Source of the DNA: an uncultured Eubacteriales bacterium
GTDB lineage: Bacteria > Bacillota > Clostridia > Oscillospirales > Butyricicoccaceae
Direction: 5' to 3'
Length of the DNA stretch: 44,245 bases
Assembly: GCA_910585875.1 (NCBI GenBank)
Contig: CAJUIK010000001.1
Span: 1-44,245, forward strand
Shown: positions 8,358-16,156 of the stretch, in pieces
Position numbering within the stretch: the first letter of the stretch is position 1
Layout of the letters: each line of letters opens with the position of its first letter
Notes under the pieces: model-generated
What the model was told of the DNA's origin: nothing
The model's database searches: none
Seen by the model: the letters and a program-made list of their open reading frames with translations, nothing else
Position numbers and translations under genes: made by a program

Positions 8358-8693
8358 ATGACGATTCTTTTCAATCTGACTTCCGCTGTTTTCGCCCTGG
8401 TTTGCCTGGCGCTTCCCCTGCAAGCGTTGCTGCGCCCGGCGAAACCCGTTAAAAATTACGAATCCTTCAGCTTTCTGTTCTGCGCCGCCGCGGCCATTGT
8501 GCAGCTGATGGCCGTCCGGGCCCAGGTCCGGGCGGAAGATTGGGCCGGCTTGGCGGATACGGCGGGGGCCGCGGCCTCCTTGTTCGTCTATCTCTTCACG
8601 CTGATGGCCCTGTTGAACGTCCTGGCCATTCGCCGCGTCCGGGCGTCGTCGGCAGGGGCCGACAGCCAAACCCGCAGGAAGGCGAAACGATAG
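8358..8693 (+). CDS. Small three-helix membrane protein of unknown function
   Basis: A 111-residue protein with three predicted membrane helices: about 2-22 (LFNLTSAVFALVCLALPLQA), 34-51 (FSFLFCAAAAIVQLMAV) and 67-93 (GAAASLFVYLFTLMALLNVLAI). It ends in a basic, charged tail (RRVRASSAGADSQTRRKAKR), so the C-terminus is probably cytosolic. The start is chosen by AAAGGAGA 9 bases upstream; an earlier in-frame ATG at 8283 sits inside the secG terminator. I know no family for it. It lies alone between two terminators, and no clear promoter is visible in the short gap. Confidence 0.6.
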   Translation: MTILFNLTSAVFALVCLALPLQALLRPAKPVKNYESFSFLFCAAAAIVQLMAVRAQVRAEDWAGLADTAGAAASLFVYLFTLMALLNVLAIRRVRASSAGADSQTRRKAKR

Positions 8694-8763
8694 GCCTTTT
8701 GCGCCGGCGTCTTGGCCTGACGCGGCAAATGGAAGCGCCGCCCTTTCCCTGAGTTCAAACAAC

Positions 8764-8800
8764 AAAGCCCCCTCTTGCCAATGGCAAGAGGGGGCTTTTT
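8764..8800. terminator. Strong bidirectional intrinsic terminator
   Basis: A perfect 16-bp inverted repeat (AAAGCCCCCTCTTGCC and its complement) with a 3-base AAT loop, and T/A runs on both sides. It separates the plus-strand membrane gene from the convergent minus-strand alcohol dehydrogenase gene and can end both transcripts. Confidence 0.95.
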
Positions 8801-8829
8801 GAGACAAGGCAGACCTGGTTTGGCCTGGA

Positions 8830-10020
8830 CTAAAAATCGATTTCCTCGTCGTAGAAGCAGGCTTTGAGCAGCTTCTCCATCTCTTCCTGAGTGGGAATCC
8901 GGGGGTTGGTGCCGGTGCAGGCGTCGCCGATGGCCAGCTCGGCCACTTTGGGCAGCTTCTCCATAAACTCTTTCTCATCGATTATGCCGCCCTCATATTC
9001 CTTGATACAGGCGGGAATATTCAGAGCCTGGTTCATCTTCCTCAGCTCGGCGATCAGCGCGTCTACCAGGCAGTTGTCGCAGGCGCCATCCAGGCCGATA
9101 AACCGGGCGATTTCCGCATAACGCCGAGCCGCAGCCTCGTTTTTGGCGTTGTATTTGATCACTTTGGGCAGATACATGGCGTTGGCGCAACCATGGACAA
9201 TATGTCCGCCGCTGTAAGCCGCGCCGGTTTTATGGGCCATGGAGTGGACAATGCCCAGCAGAGCGTTGGAGAAGGCCATGCCGGCCAGGCACTGGGCGTT
9301 GTGCATCCGGTCCCGGGCTTCCATATCGCCGTTATAGGACTTGATCAGGTCGTTGTGAATCATCTTGATGGCGTGGAGAGCCAAGCCGTCGGTATAATCG
9401 CAGTTGGCGGTGGACACATAAGCCTCGATAGCGTGGGTCATGGCGTCCATGCCGGTGTGGGCGGTCAGCTTCTGGGGCATCTTTTCCGCCAAATCCGGGT
9501 CCACAATGGCCACGTCCGGGGTGATATTGAAATCAGCCAAGGGATACTTGACGCCCTTTTGATAGTCGGTGATGACGCTGAAGGCCGTCACCTCTGTGGC
9601 GGTGCCCGAGGTGGAGGGGACGGCGCAGAACCGGGCCTTTGTGCGCAAGGTGGGGAAATTAAAGGGAACCGTCAACTGTTCAAAGGTCGTCTCCGGGTAC
9701 TCATAGAAGGCCCACATGGCCTTGGCCGCGTCGATGGGGGAACCGCCGCCCATGGCCACAATCCAGTCCGGCTGGAAAGCCTGCATCTCTTTGGCGCCCC
9801 GCATGACGGTTTCCACCGAGGGATCGGGCTCCACATTTTCAATCAGCAGCACCTCCATGCCGGCGGCTTTCAGGTTTTCCACGGCTCTGTCCAGAAAACC
9901 AAAGCGCTTCATGGAGCCGCCGCCCACGACTACCGCGGCTTTGGAGCCCTTCAGATTTTTGAGCTCGTCCAGGCTTCCCTTCCCGTGATACAGATCGCGG
10001 GGCAATGTAAAACGTGCCAT
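8830..10020 (-). CDS. Iron-containing (group III) alcohol dehydrogenase
   Basis: A 396-residue Fe-type alcohol dehydrogenase. The NAD(P)-binding motif GGGSPID is at 91-97, and the expected metal ligands are Asp192 and His196 (in MDAMTHAIEA), His263 (SMAHKTG) and His276 (IVHGCANA). Length and motifs fit the butanol/ethanol dehydrogenase class, which reduces aldehydes to alcohols to reoxidise NAD(P)H in fermentation; the exact substrate is not readable. The ATG follows AGGAGG at 7-8 bases. The gene is monocistronic: a bidirectional terminator lies downstream, and Rex-like palindromes lie upstream, consistent with redox control. Confidence 0.92.
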   Translation of the reverse strand: MARFTLPRDLYHGKGSLDELKNLKGSKAAVVVGGGSMKRFGFLDRAVENLKAAGMEVLLIENVEPDPSVETVMRGAKEMQAFQPDWIVAMGGGSPIDAAKAMWAFYEYPETTFEQLTVPFNFPTLRTKARFCAVPSTSGTATEVTAFSVITDYQKGVKYPLADFNITPDVAIVDPDLAEKMPQKLTAHTGMDAMTHAIEAYVSTANCDYTDGLALHAIKMIHNDLIKSYNGDMEARDRMHNAQCLAGMAFSNALLGIVHSMAHKTGAAYSGGHIVHGCANAMYLPKVIKYNAKNEAAARRYAEIARFIGLDGACDNCLVDALIAELRKMNQALNIPACIKEYEGGIIDEKEFMEKLPKVAELAIGDACTGTNPRIPTQEEMEKLLKACFYDEEIDF

Positions 10021-10081
10021 ACTCGTTACCTCCTAAAAATTCAGACGATAGAAATCTTTATGCGAAAACCCGCCGGGCTAT

Positions 10082-10099
10082 TCGTTAATTTTTTAACAT
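10082..10099 (-). promoter_or_regulatory. Rex-like redox operator upstream of the alcohol dehydrogenase
   Basis: On the minus strand this reads ATGTTAAAAAATTAACGA, 16 of 18 positions of the Rex operator consensus TTGTTAANNNNTTAACAA, with perfect GTTAA/TTAAC arms and a 4-base centre. It lies about 62 bases before the dehydrogenase start. Rex senses NADH/NAD+ and represses fermentation dehydrogenases in Clostridia. No rex gene is in the window, so the link is inferred. Confidence 0.65.
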
Positions 10100-10195
10100 A
10101 TCGCTGCAAAAAAATAATCGCCCTGCGCGCTCTCTGTTACGGCTTTATCGTATCACATCGGCTCCAAAAAAGATATCGTCAAATTCAACAAATCT

Positions 10196-10213
10196 TTGAT
10201 ATTTTTTTATCAA
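10196..10213. promoter_or_regulatory. AT-rich 18-base palindrome, possible second Rex-type operator
   Basis: TTGATA-TTTTTT-TATCAA, perfect 6-bp arms around a 6-base centre. It has the TTG...CAA ends and 18-base length of Rex sites but a less typical core. It sits about 100 bases further upstream of the dehydrogenase than the first site and overlaps possible promoter sequence. Confidence 0.4.
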
Positions 10214-10237
10214 TATTGCACAAAACTCCCCTTCGCC

Positions 10238-10268
10238 CCGCCCTCTCCGGCGAAAGCGGAGAGGGCGG
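10238..10268 (-). terminator. Hairpin after the amino-acid ABC operon
   Basis: CCGCCCTCTCCG and its complement form a 12-bp perfect stem with a 7-base loop, 8 bases after the ATPase stop. On the minus strand the following bases hold only a late TTTT, so it may be a weak terminator or an mRNA 3'-end stabiliser. Confidence 0.55.
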
Positions 10269-10275
10269 AAGCCGG

Positions 10276-11022
10276 TTATAACACTTTGGACAAAAATTCC
10301 TTCAGACGGGGGTTTTCTGGAGCGCCGAAAAATTGCTCGGGGGGCTGATCCACCAGCATACAGCCGCCGTCCATAAAGATCACCCGGCTTCCCACTTCCC
10401 GGGCGAAGCCCATTTCATGGGTCACCACGGCCATGGTCATGCCCTGGGCGGCCAGGTCTTTCATCACTTCCAGCACCTCGCCCACCATCTCCGGGTCCAG
10501 GGCGGAGGTGGGCTCGTCGAACAACATCACGTCGGGTTGCATACACAGGGCCCGGACAATGGCCACCCGCTGCTTCTGCCCGCCGGAAAGCTGGGCCGGA
10601 TAGGCCTGGGCCCGGTCTTGGAGGCCCACTTTCGCCAGCAGCTCCAGAGCCATTTTCTCCGCCTGGCCCGGGTCCATCCCCTTGACTTTCACCGGGGCCA
10701 GCGTCATGTTTTCCAACACGCTCTTATGGGGAAAGAGATTAAAATGCTGGAACACCATGCCCATTTTCTGGCGGTGCTGATCCAGGTTGACTTTTTTATC
10801 GGTGATGTCCACGCCTTCAAAAATCACGGCGCCTTCCGTGGGGGTCTCCAGCAAGTTCAGCGAGCGCAGCAAGGTGGATTTGCCCGAGCCGGAGGGGCCC
10901 ACGATGACTACCACCTCGCCCCGGTCGATAGTCAGGTCCACATGGTCCAGGGCGGTGATTTCTGGGCCGAATTTTTTGACTAAGCCCCGGACCTCGATGA
11001 GATGATTACCGGACGTCGCCAC
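10276..11022 (-). CDS. Polar amino-acid ABC transporter ATP-binding protein
   Basis: A 248-residue ABC ATPase of the GlnQ/HisP/ArtP class: Walker A GPSGSGKST (about 41-49), Q-loop VFQHFNLFPH, signature LSGGQKQRVAIVRAL, Walker B VMLFDEPTSALDPE, and switch histidine in VVTHEMGFA. It powers import of a polar amino acid through the permease encoded just upstream, whose reading frame it overlaps by 17 bases. Substrate specificity is set by the binding proteins, not by this subunit. It is the last gene of the operon. Confidence 0.93.
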   Translation of the reverse strand: MATSGNHLIEVRGLVKKFGPEITALDHVDLTIDRGEVVVIVGPSGSGKSTLLRSLNLLETPTEGAVIFEGVDITDKKVNLDQHRQKMGMVFQHFNLFPHKSVLENMTLAPVKVKGMDPGQAEKMALELLAKVGLQDRAQAYPAQLSGGQKQRVAIVRALCMQPDVMLFDEPTSALDPEMVGEVLEVMKDLAAQGMTMAVVTHEMGFAREVGSRVIFMDGGCMLVDQPPEQFFGAPENPRLKEFLSKVL

Positions 11023-11698
11023 GGCGCATCCTCCTTTCCAAATATCCCAGCAGCTTGGAGGCCGGGAAAGTCATGCAGAAATACAGGCCGGCGGCCAGGA
11101 TCAGGGGGCCCATAACCTGATAGGTGGCGCCCCGCGTCAGGTTGGCGCCGAACATCAGCTCAGTGACGCCGATGGTGGAGCAGATGGAAGATTCTTTAAT
11201 CAATGTAACGAACTCGTTGCCCAGGGCGGGCAGGATGTTTTTGACGGCCTGGGGCAGCACGATCATGCGCATACATTGGCCGCTGGTCATGCCCAGAGAG
11301 CGGGCCGCCTCGGTCTGCCCCCGGTCCACCGCCAGGATGCCCGCCCGGAACACCTCGGCCACATAGGCCGAGCTATTGATGGCCAGGGCGATGATGCAAG
11401 GCAGGAACATGGAAAACTGCACTACGCCCAGAATCTCGGTGTTGGGCAGGCGGACGCCGCCAAACAGGCCGTAATAGATAATCGAAATCTGCACCAGCAT
11501 GGGGGTGCCGCGGATAATCTCAATAAAGGCGCTGGCGATGAAATTCAGCCCTTTGTTTTTGGACAGGCGCATCAGCGCCAGGCCGACAGCGGGCAAAATG
11601 GCCAGCAGCACGGTGAAAAAGGCCAGCAGCAGCGTACAGAACACGCCGTTGCGGAAATAAGGCCAATATTCCGGCAGAAACGAAAAAGAAATATTCAA
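11006..11698 (-). CDS. Polar amino-acid ABC transporter permease (HisM/GlnP family)
   Basis: A 230-residue inner-membrane permease with about five helices and the EAA-type coupling loop (EAARSLGMTSGQCMRMIVLPQA, here split) typical of the His/Glu/Gln/Arg/opine permease family. The best start is the TTG at 11698 (MNISFSFLPEYW), 9 bases after AGGAGG; an upstream in-frame TTG at 11719 would place the ribosome site inside the gene. One permease gene suggests a homodimeric channel. It overlaps the ATPase gene by 17 bases, and a strong hairpin separates it from the binding-protein gene. Confidence 0.9.
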   Translation of the reverse strand: MNISFSFLPEYWPYFRNGVFCTLLLAFFTVLLAILPAVGLALMRLSKNKGLNFIASAFIEIIRGTPMLVQISIIYYGLFGGVRLPNTEILGVVQFSMFLPCIIALAINSSAYVAEVFRAGILAVDRGQTEAARSLGMTSGQCMRMIVLPQAVKNILPALGNEFVTLIKESSICSTIGVTELMFGANLTRGATYQVMGPLILAAGLYFCMTFPASKLLGYLERRMRRGDVR

Positions 11699-11726
11699 GC
11701 CGGGATTCCTCCTTTGCAAATCGAGG

Positions 11727-11754
11727 GCCGGGGAACGCCGCCGCCTTCCCCGGC
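11727..11754 (-). other. Intercistronic hairpin between binding protein and permease
   Basis: GCCGGGGAA and TTCCCCGGC form a 9-bp GC-rich stem with a 10-base loop between the substrate-binding-protein stop and the permease start. There is no T-run. Such hairpins often shield the abundant binding-protein mRNA from 3' decay, giving higher expression than the membrane parts (inference). Confidence 0.5.
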
Positions 11755-11790
11755 GCCCTCAGTATTTTCTGTTTTTTCAGCAGGGCTGGA

Positions 11791-12675
11791 CTATTCCTCC
11801 GCGCCTTCGGCGTCTATGTTGGCCTGGGCGACCATTTCGTCCATCTCGCCGCTGCTTGTCACATCGGCGATGACGGAATTGACGTGCTCCAGCAGTTCGG
11901 TATCGCCCTTCTGGACGGCCAGGCAGCTGCCCTTGGCTTCATAAGGCACGTCGAACCCGATCATCAGGTTGGGGTTCTGGGCGATAAAACCGTTGGCCAC
12001 GGCGGTTTCCACCACCACGCCGTCCACCTTGCCGCTGCTCAGCGACAGGATCTCGTCGGGCAGCTTGGCCAGGGAAACCATAGTGGCGCCGGTAAAGAGA
12101 TCCTTCACCAGGCCCTCTTGGATGGAGCCCACCTGAGCGGCCACGGGAACGCCGTCAAAATCCTCGACAGATTGGTATTTTCCCTCGTCCTCTTTGCGAA
12201 TGATGCAGCACTGATTGCCAAAATAGTAGGGTTCGGAGAAATCCACCTGCTTGGCCCGCTCCGGGTCTGGGGAAAGCGCGGCGGCCACAAGATCCAGCTT
12301 GCCGCTTTGCAGCTCGATGAGCAGGCTGTTGAAATCCATATCCTTAATTTCCAGCTCGGCGCCCATCTCGTCTGCGATTTTCTGAGCCAGAGCGATATCG
12401 AAGCCCAAAATCTTGTCTTCGCCGTCCACCATCTTATGGAATTCATAGGGGGCGAAATCCGCGGAAGTGCCCACAATCAAGGTCTTTTTCTCAGCGGGCT
12501 CTTTGTCGCCGTCCTGGCCGTCTGTTTTGTCGCCAGTCTTATCGGTTCCGCCCTGGCCCTGGCTTTGGCTGGGCTTGTCGTCCGCCGGGGCGCCAGACTC
12601 CTCTGTCGTGCAGGCCGCCAGGCTCATAACGGTCAACGCGGCCATCAACAGGGCCGCCAGCTTTTTCAGTTTCAT
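11791..12675 (-). CDS. Polar amino-acid ABC transporter substrate-binding lipoprotein (copy 1)
   Basis: A 294-residue lipoprotein. It has a signal peptide with lipobox LAAC (Cys22), a long acidic Gly/Asp/Lys linker to about residue 65, then a class 3 periplasmic-binding domain: TSADFAPYEFHKMVDG, GFDIALAQKIADEMG, FNSLLIELQSGKLDL and KQVDFSEPYYFG. It captures an amino acid at the outer face and delivers it to the permease. It is clearly paralogous to the next gene upstream, with long shared blocks such as IKDMDFNSLLIEL. It has its own promoter at 12748-12776. The ligand is unknown; Arg, Gln, Cys or similar are possible. Confidence 0.92.
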   Translation of the reverse strand: MKLKKLAALLMAALTVMSLAACTTEESGAPADDKPSQSQGQGGTDKTGDKTDGQDGDKEPAEKKTLIVGTSADFAPYEFHKMVDGEDKILGFDIALAQKIADEMGAELEIKDMDFNSLLIELQSGKLDLVAAALSPDPERAKQVDFSEPYYFGNQCCIIRKEDEGKYQSVEDFDGVPVAAQVGSIQEGLVKDLFTGATMVSLAKLPDEILSLSSGKVDGVVVETAVANGFIAQNPNLMIGFDVPYEAKGSCLAVQKGDTELLEHVNSVIADVTSSGEMDEMVAQANIDAEGAEE

Positions 12676-12747
12676 GTAAAGTCCCTCCGTCTTATTGTCT
12701 TTTTCATTTGTTTTCCCAAAAGCAGCTTTGCCGCTTTCGGCTTAGTA

Positions 12748-12776
12748 ATTATACAGCTATTCTTATAAAAATGCAA
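12748..12776 (-). promoter_or_regulatory. Promoter of binding-protein copy 1, with ARG-box-like -35
   Basis: TTGCAT, 17 bases, TATAAT on the minus strand. The -35 lies inside ATTGCATTTTTAT, which is repeated at the -35 of the second copy and resembles half of an ArgR/AhrC ARG box (GAATAAAAATTCAA type on the other strand). Confidence 0.75.
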
Positions 12777-12857
12777 TCGCATTTTCCCCGTGATTCTGGA
12801 TAAAATCCAGATCCAATCAAGCTCTCTCTTTATGGATATCGCCCAAAAGACTAGGCT

Positions 12858-13670
12858 CTATTCCTCTTCCGGCGCTTCAGCCGCCGCTTCTTCTTTGAAC
12901 TTTTCCATCTGGCCGCTGTCCCGCACTTCTTTCACCGTGGCGTTGATTTTCTCCAGCAGCTGGCTGTTTCCCTTTTTGACGGCCACAGCCAAACCGTCTT
13001 CATCCACATGGAGGCCATAATCCACCATGGTCAGCTCGTCGCCCTGGGCCAAATACCCCAGCGCCGTGTCGACGTCCATCAAAACCGCCTCCACCTTGCC
13101 GGTTTTCAGCTGCATAATCAGATCGGGAACTTTGGCCAAAGACACCAGGGTGGAACCGCCCATCTGCTCCTTGGCGATGGTCTCCAGATTGGATCCGGTC
13201 TGGGCGGCGATGGATTTGCCCTCCAGCGATTCCACCGTGGGATATTTATCCGCGTCCTCTGTCCGCACTAGGCAGCCCACCTGGCTGTATTCATAGGGTT
13301 CGGAAAAATCCACCTGCTCGGCCCGCTCTTTGCTGGGCGCCATGGATGCGATGACAAAATCTACCGTGCCGTTGTCCAGTTCAATGAGCAGGCTGTTGAA
13401 ATCCATATCTTTAATAACCAGCTCTTTGCCCATATCGTCGGCAATTTTCTGGGCCAGGGAAATATCGCTGCCCATAATCACGTCTTTGCCGTCTACCATT
13501 TTGTGAAATTCAAAGGGGGCGTAGTCGGCGGAAGTGCCCAATACAATGGTATCGTCGCCGTCGGCGTCTTCTCCGCCTCCGGCTTCCTTTTGCTGAGAGC
13601 AGGCCGCCAGGCCCAGCGTCATTGCGGCGGCCAACGTCAATCCGAGAATCTTTTTCCATGTCTGTTTCAT
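12858..13670 (-). CDS. Polar amino-acid ABC transporter substrate-binding lipoprotein (copy 2)
   Basis: A 270-residue lipoprotein with signal peptide and lipobox LAAC (Cys24), a short acidic linker, and a class 3 solute-binding domain (TSADYAPFEFHKMVDG, SDISLAQKIADDMG, AEQVDFSEPYEYS). It is a tandem paralogue of the downstream gene; the middle of the ligand-binding lobe has diverged (VGCLVRTEDADKY versus CCIIRKEDEGKY), so the two may bind different amino acids and share one permease/ATPase. It has its own near-identical promoter. The acidic Glu/Ala-rich C-terminal tail (AAAEAPEEE) is also found in copy 1 (DAEGAEE). Confidence 0.92.
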   Translation of the reverse strand: MKQTWKKILGLTLAAAMTLGLAACSQQKEAGGGEDADGDDTIVLGTSADYAPFEFHKMVDGKDVIMGSDISLAQKIADDMGKELVIKDMDFNSLLIELDNGTVDFVIASMAPSKERAEQVDFSEPYEYSQVGCLVRTEDADKYPTVESLEGKSIAAQTGSNLETIAKEQMGGSTLVSLAKVPDLIMQLKTGKVEAVLMDVDTALGYLAQGDELTMVDYGLHVDEDGLAVAVKKGNSQLLEKINATVKEVRDSGQMEKFKEEAAAEAPEEE

Positions 13671-13713
13671 TGCAATTCATCCTCCGTGAGCGTTTGATCG
13701 ATTTGATGTTATG

Positions 13714-13742
13714 ATTATACACGATAGAGAATAAAAATGCAA
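13714..13742 (-). promoter_or_regulatory. Promoter of binding-protein copy 2, with ARG-box-like -35
   Basis: TTGCAT, 17 bases, TATAAT on the minus strand, the same architecture as the promoter of copy 1. On the plus strand the -35 region reads GAATAAAAATGCAAT, close to the Bacillus ARG box. A further AT-rich TTTTGCATAAATATTTTTA stretch lies just upstream (from about 13760). Confidence 0.8.
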
Positions 13743-13775
13743 TAGATATTTATACGAAATTTTGCATAAATATTT

Positions 13776-14930
13776 TTATCCCAGGGTATAGGCAATCAGA
13801 AGATCCACCATATCCCCATAGCTGCGCACCCCGGCGGGCTGGTTGTTGGATTTTAAGTAAACGTCGTTGATCTTGTCGCCCGCCTTCTGGGCCGGGCCTT
13901 CAAATTGACGCAGATATTCGTTGAGGGCCCGGATATCCCGACGCAGGTTTTCATTGGCCTGGCCGCCGACGGCGGCGGAAAGCTCCGGCGACAGGCGATA
14001 TAGGGCGTTGGACGCATAAATATACCCGTTCAGGGCGGCGCTGTAGCGCAGGCCGGGGTCTTCCGCCGTGACGCAGGCCAGGTAAGCGGAAAATCCCGCC
14101 TCGTCCTCCGGCGCCACCCCCAGGGAATGGGCCAGCTCATGGGCGATATTATAAGCCAGGTGGGTGGGCGCCGTCTGGCCCACGGTGGGCTCCGCCGTAA
14201 AGGGGAAATAATAACCGGCCACCCCAACCCAAGGAGCCAGAGGGCGCAGCAAAAGGGACTGCTTGGCCCGGCGGGGCAGACTTGTGCGGTAGAGCGGATA
14301 CTGACGGCTCAACTCCTCATATTGCCGGTTGATCTGTTCCGCCATCTGATCAAAATCCCCGGGCAGGAAAGCGCCCTGGCCGTCTCGAGGGACTTGGTCG
14401 GCCAGTTCGTTGGCCTGATTCAGCAGGATCTGGGCGGTCTGCATCAGCTCCTCTGGAGAACGGGGTCGAACCTCCAGCCCCAGCTGCCGGGCCAGAGGCG
14501 GCGCCTGATAATGGACGCCCCAGAGCAGGACGAACAGAGCGCCGGTCCAGGCGGCCAGCGCCGCCGTCCGGCAGAGGCCCCGCAAAAAGCCCCGGCCCCG
14601 GCCTTTGACAGCGCCGCCGACCAGCAGCCAGAAAACCAGCAGCCCGGCTCCCAGCAGGCACAGCTCGGAAAGGGGTAGGGGAACCAGCCGGCTGAAAAAG
14701 GCGACTCCGTTGGACAGCCCTCTGGCCAGCAGGCAGCTGGCGTCGTTGTTAAACCGGCCCAACAAAGCGCCGGCCGCCCAAACCAGCCCGCCGGCGGCCA
14801 AAGCCAGCAGGCTGGGCCGGAAATAGGCCCAGCCCTGGGCGGGGGACTCGGCCTGGGGCCCGGTTTTCAGCGGCCTCTTCCTGCCCCGCCAGGGGCGGCG
14901 ATTCGCCCCCCTATTGATCTGCCTCTTCAT
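13776..14930 (-). CDS. DUF3810 membrane protein with HExxH metalloprotease motif
   Basis: A 384-residue protein. A basic cytosolic N-terminus is followed by about three membrane helices (roughly 41-60, 83-105 and 117-135), then a large soluble domain with HELAH (His264, Glu265, His268), the zinc-metalloprotease signature kept in the DUF3810 family, in the context NIAHELAHSLGVAPEDEAGF. The glutamates of EDEAGF may supply the third metal ligand. The C-terminal part holds the family segment INDVYLKSNNQPAGVRSYG. It is probably a membrane-bound peptidase acting outside the membrane; no substrate is known. Its ATG overlaps the upstream CYTH stop codon by 4 bases (ATGA), so the two are translationally coupled. 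Confidence 0.82.
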   Translation of the reverse strand: MKRQINRGANRRPWRGRKRPLKTGPQAESPAQGWAYFRPSLLALAAGGLVWAAGALLGRFNNDASCLLARGLSNGVAFFSRLVPLPLSELCLLGAGLLVFWLLVGGAVKGRGRGFLRGLCRTAALAAWTGALFVLLWGVHYQAPPLARQLGLEVRPRSPEELMQTAQILLNQANELADQVPRDGQGAFLPGDFDQMAEQINRQYEELSRQYPLYRTSLPRRAKQSLLLRPLAPWVGVAGYYFPFTAEPTVGQTAPTHLAYNIAHELAHSLGVAPEDEAGFSAYLACVTAEDPGLRYSAALNGYIYASNALYRLSPELSAAVGGQANENLRRDIRALNEYLRQFEGPAQKAGDKINDVYLKSNNQPAGVRSYGDMVDLLIAYTLG

Positions 14931-15529
14931 CTCATCAGCTCCTTTGCCCGGGCGTATTTGGATTGCTTCCAAGGCGACCAGCCCAACTGGGCCTCCAGAG
15001 CGGCGGCCAGCTCCAAAAACGCCTGCTCCGATCCCTGTTTCAGCTCCAGCTCGCACTCGCCGATGGAGGCCCGGCGGCCGCCGGCCTTCATTTCCCCCTG
15101 ATCGTAGCAAAGCTCCACCCACAGGCCCTGCCGCCGGTAATCCGCCGCCCGGCGGAGGAAGGTCATCCGAACCGTCTGGTTCAGGGGCCCGTCCAGAGCC
15201 GCCGCCCATTGGCCGGGCAGGCGGGGATCCCGCAGCAGGGCCTGGACGCCCTGGGCCAAGGAATCCGCCGGCGCCTCGATTTCGACCCGGCGGGCCACGC
15301 CGTCTTCTCCTGCTAAGTCGCCGCCTTTGACGGCGCAGACCCGCCGTTCCCCCTCCCGGCGCAGCCGCAGGGCGAACCCCGCCTGGGCGCAATCCCCCTG
15401 GGGGGTGTCGTAATAAACGGCCTCCATGGGAATCCGGCGGCTCTCCCCCAGCCAAGGGGCGATCAGGGGGCTTTGCCAAAGCCGCTCCGCCTGCTCCGGC
15501 CCGGCCTGATATTTCACTTCAATCTCCAC
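14927..15529 (-). CDS. CYTH-domain protein (inorganic triphosphatase type)
   Basis: A 200-residue CYTH-fold protein. It starts MEIEVKYQAG, the EXEXK signature strand that binds metal and triphosphate, and shows further barrel strands with charged alternation (FALRLRREGERRVCAVKG, RRVEIEAPAD, WVELCYDQGE, ECELELKQG). CYTH enzymes hydrolyse inorganic triphosphate or act on nucleotide triphosphates; the exact substrate is unknown. The start is a GTG 10 bases after AAAGGAGG, which leaves the EXEXK motif at the very N-terminus as is normal; longer frames from 15631 add basic residues unlike the family. It is the first gene of a two-gene operon. Confidence 0.85.
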   Translation of the reverse strand: MEIEVKYQAGPEQAERLWQSPLIAPWLGESRRIPMEAVYYDTPQGDCAQAGFALRLRREGERRVCAVKGGDLAGEDGVARRVEIEAPADSLAQGVQALLRDPRLPGQWAAALDGPLNQTVRMTFLRRAADYRRQGLWVELCYDQGEMKAGGRRASIGECELELKQGSEQAFLELAAALEAQLGWSPWKQSKYARAKELMR

Positions 15530-15578
15530 GATTGTTTTCCTCCTTTTTCGGCGTTTTGCCAGTCTTTTCGCTTGTTTT

Positions 15579-15607
15579 ATTCTATCATAGCGGTCTTTTT
15601 CTCTCAA
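15579..15607 (-). promoter_or_regulatory. Promoter of the CYTH-DUF3810 operon
   Basis: TTGAGA, 17 bases, TAGAAT with an extended TGA before the -10, about 50 bases before the GTG start. Confidence 0.7.
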
Positions 15608-15730
15608 GCGGCGCTGTACGTCAGGGCGCATTTTCCATTTCCCCGGCCGCCCTGCGGGCGCTTTTGGGGCCGGCGGAGCGGGCCAATTATAAACGGATTT
15701 GAAACATCGGCCCCGATGGGTTTTTTGCTC

Positions 15731-15759
15731 TTAACAAACCGGCCCTTTTATGGTATGCT
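15731..15759 (+). promoter_or_regulatory. Promoter of zapA
   Basis: TTAACA, 17 bases, TATGCT with an extended TGG before the -10, about 73 bases upstream of zapA. A second TATAAT at 15762-15767 has no matching -35. Confidence 0.6.
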
Positions 15760-15831
15760 TTTATAATATGGAATCAACTTAAAAATCTGCCGGGCGGGCC
15801 CTGGGCCGCCCCGATATCAGGCGAGGTTGCG

Positions 15832-16140
15832 ATGAAAAACAGAGTGACAGTGACCGTAGGCGGCCTGGAATACAACATCCTGGCCGACGACGACCCCGAA
15901 TATGTGAAAAAAACCGCCGAGCTGGTGGACCGCAGGCTGCGGGAGATGAAACAGGCCGGCGCCCTTTCTTCCATGACGGCGGCGGTGATGGCCGCCCTGA
16001 ACATTGCCGACGACTATTATAAATCCCAGCTGGCGGCGGAAAGCCTGCGGGGCCAAGTGCGGGAATACGCCGACGAAGCCGCCGCCCTGCGGGCAGAAGT
16101 AGCCAAGCTCAAAAAACTGCTGGCCGCCCTGCCGGCTTAA
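15832..16140 (+). CDS. zapA: Cell division protein ZapA
   Basis: A 102-residue ZapA. The N-terminal globular head (RVTVTVGGLEYNILADDDPEYVKKTAELVDRR, shown in part) is followed by a long C-terminal coiled coil (about 55-98: AAESLRGQVREYADEAAALR). It binds FtsZ and bundles protofilaments at midcell. Length and the VxV.GxxY.i start are typical. The U32-family gene follows 16 bases later, a pairing frequent in Clostridia, so the two are likely cotranscribed. Confidence 0.9.
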   Translation: MKNRVTVTVGGLEYNILADDDPEYVKKTAELVDRRLREMKQAGALSSMTAAVMAALNIADDYYKSQLAAESLRGQVREYADEAAALRAEVAKLKKLLAALPA

Positions 16141-16156
16141 AAAAGGAGGGCTCCCT

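Larger units (their letters stand above)
15530..15831. other. Divergent intergenic region between CYTH operon and zapA
   Basis: About 302 bases. It holds the CYTH promoter on the minus strand and the zapA promoter on the plus strand. The GC-rich middle (about 15630-15690) shows no gene and no clear structured RNA. Confidence 0.6.

Noticed and set aside
12794..12810. TCTGGAT/ATCCAGA hairpin as terminator of binding-protein copy 2
   Set aside because: The 7-bp stem is not followed by a T-run on the minus strand, so termination is not supported.
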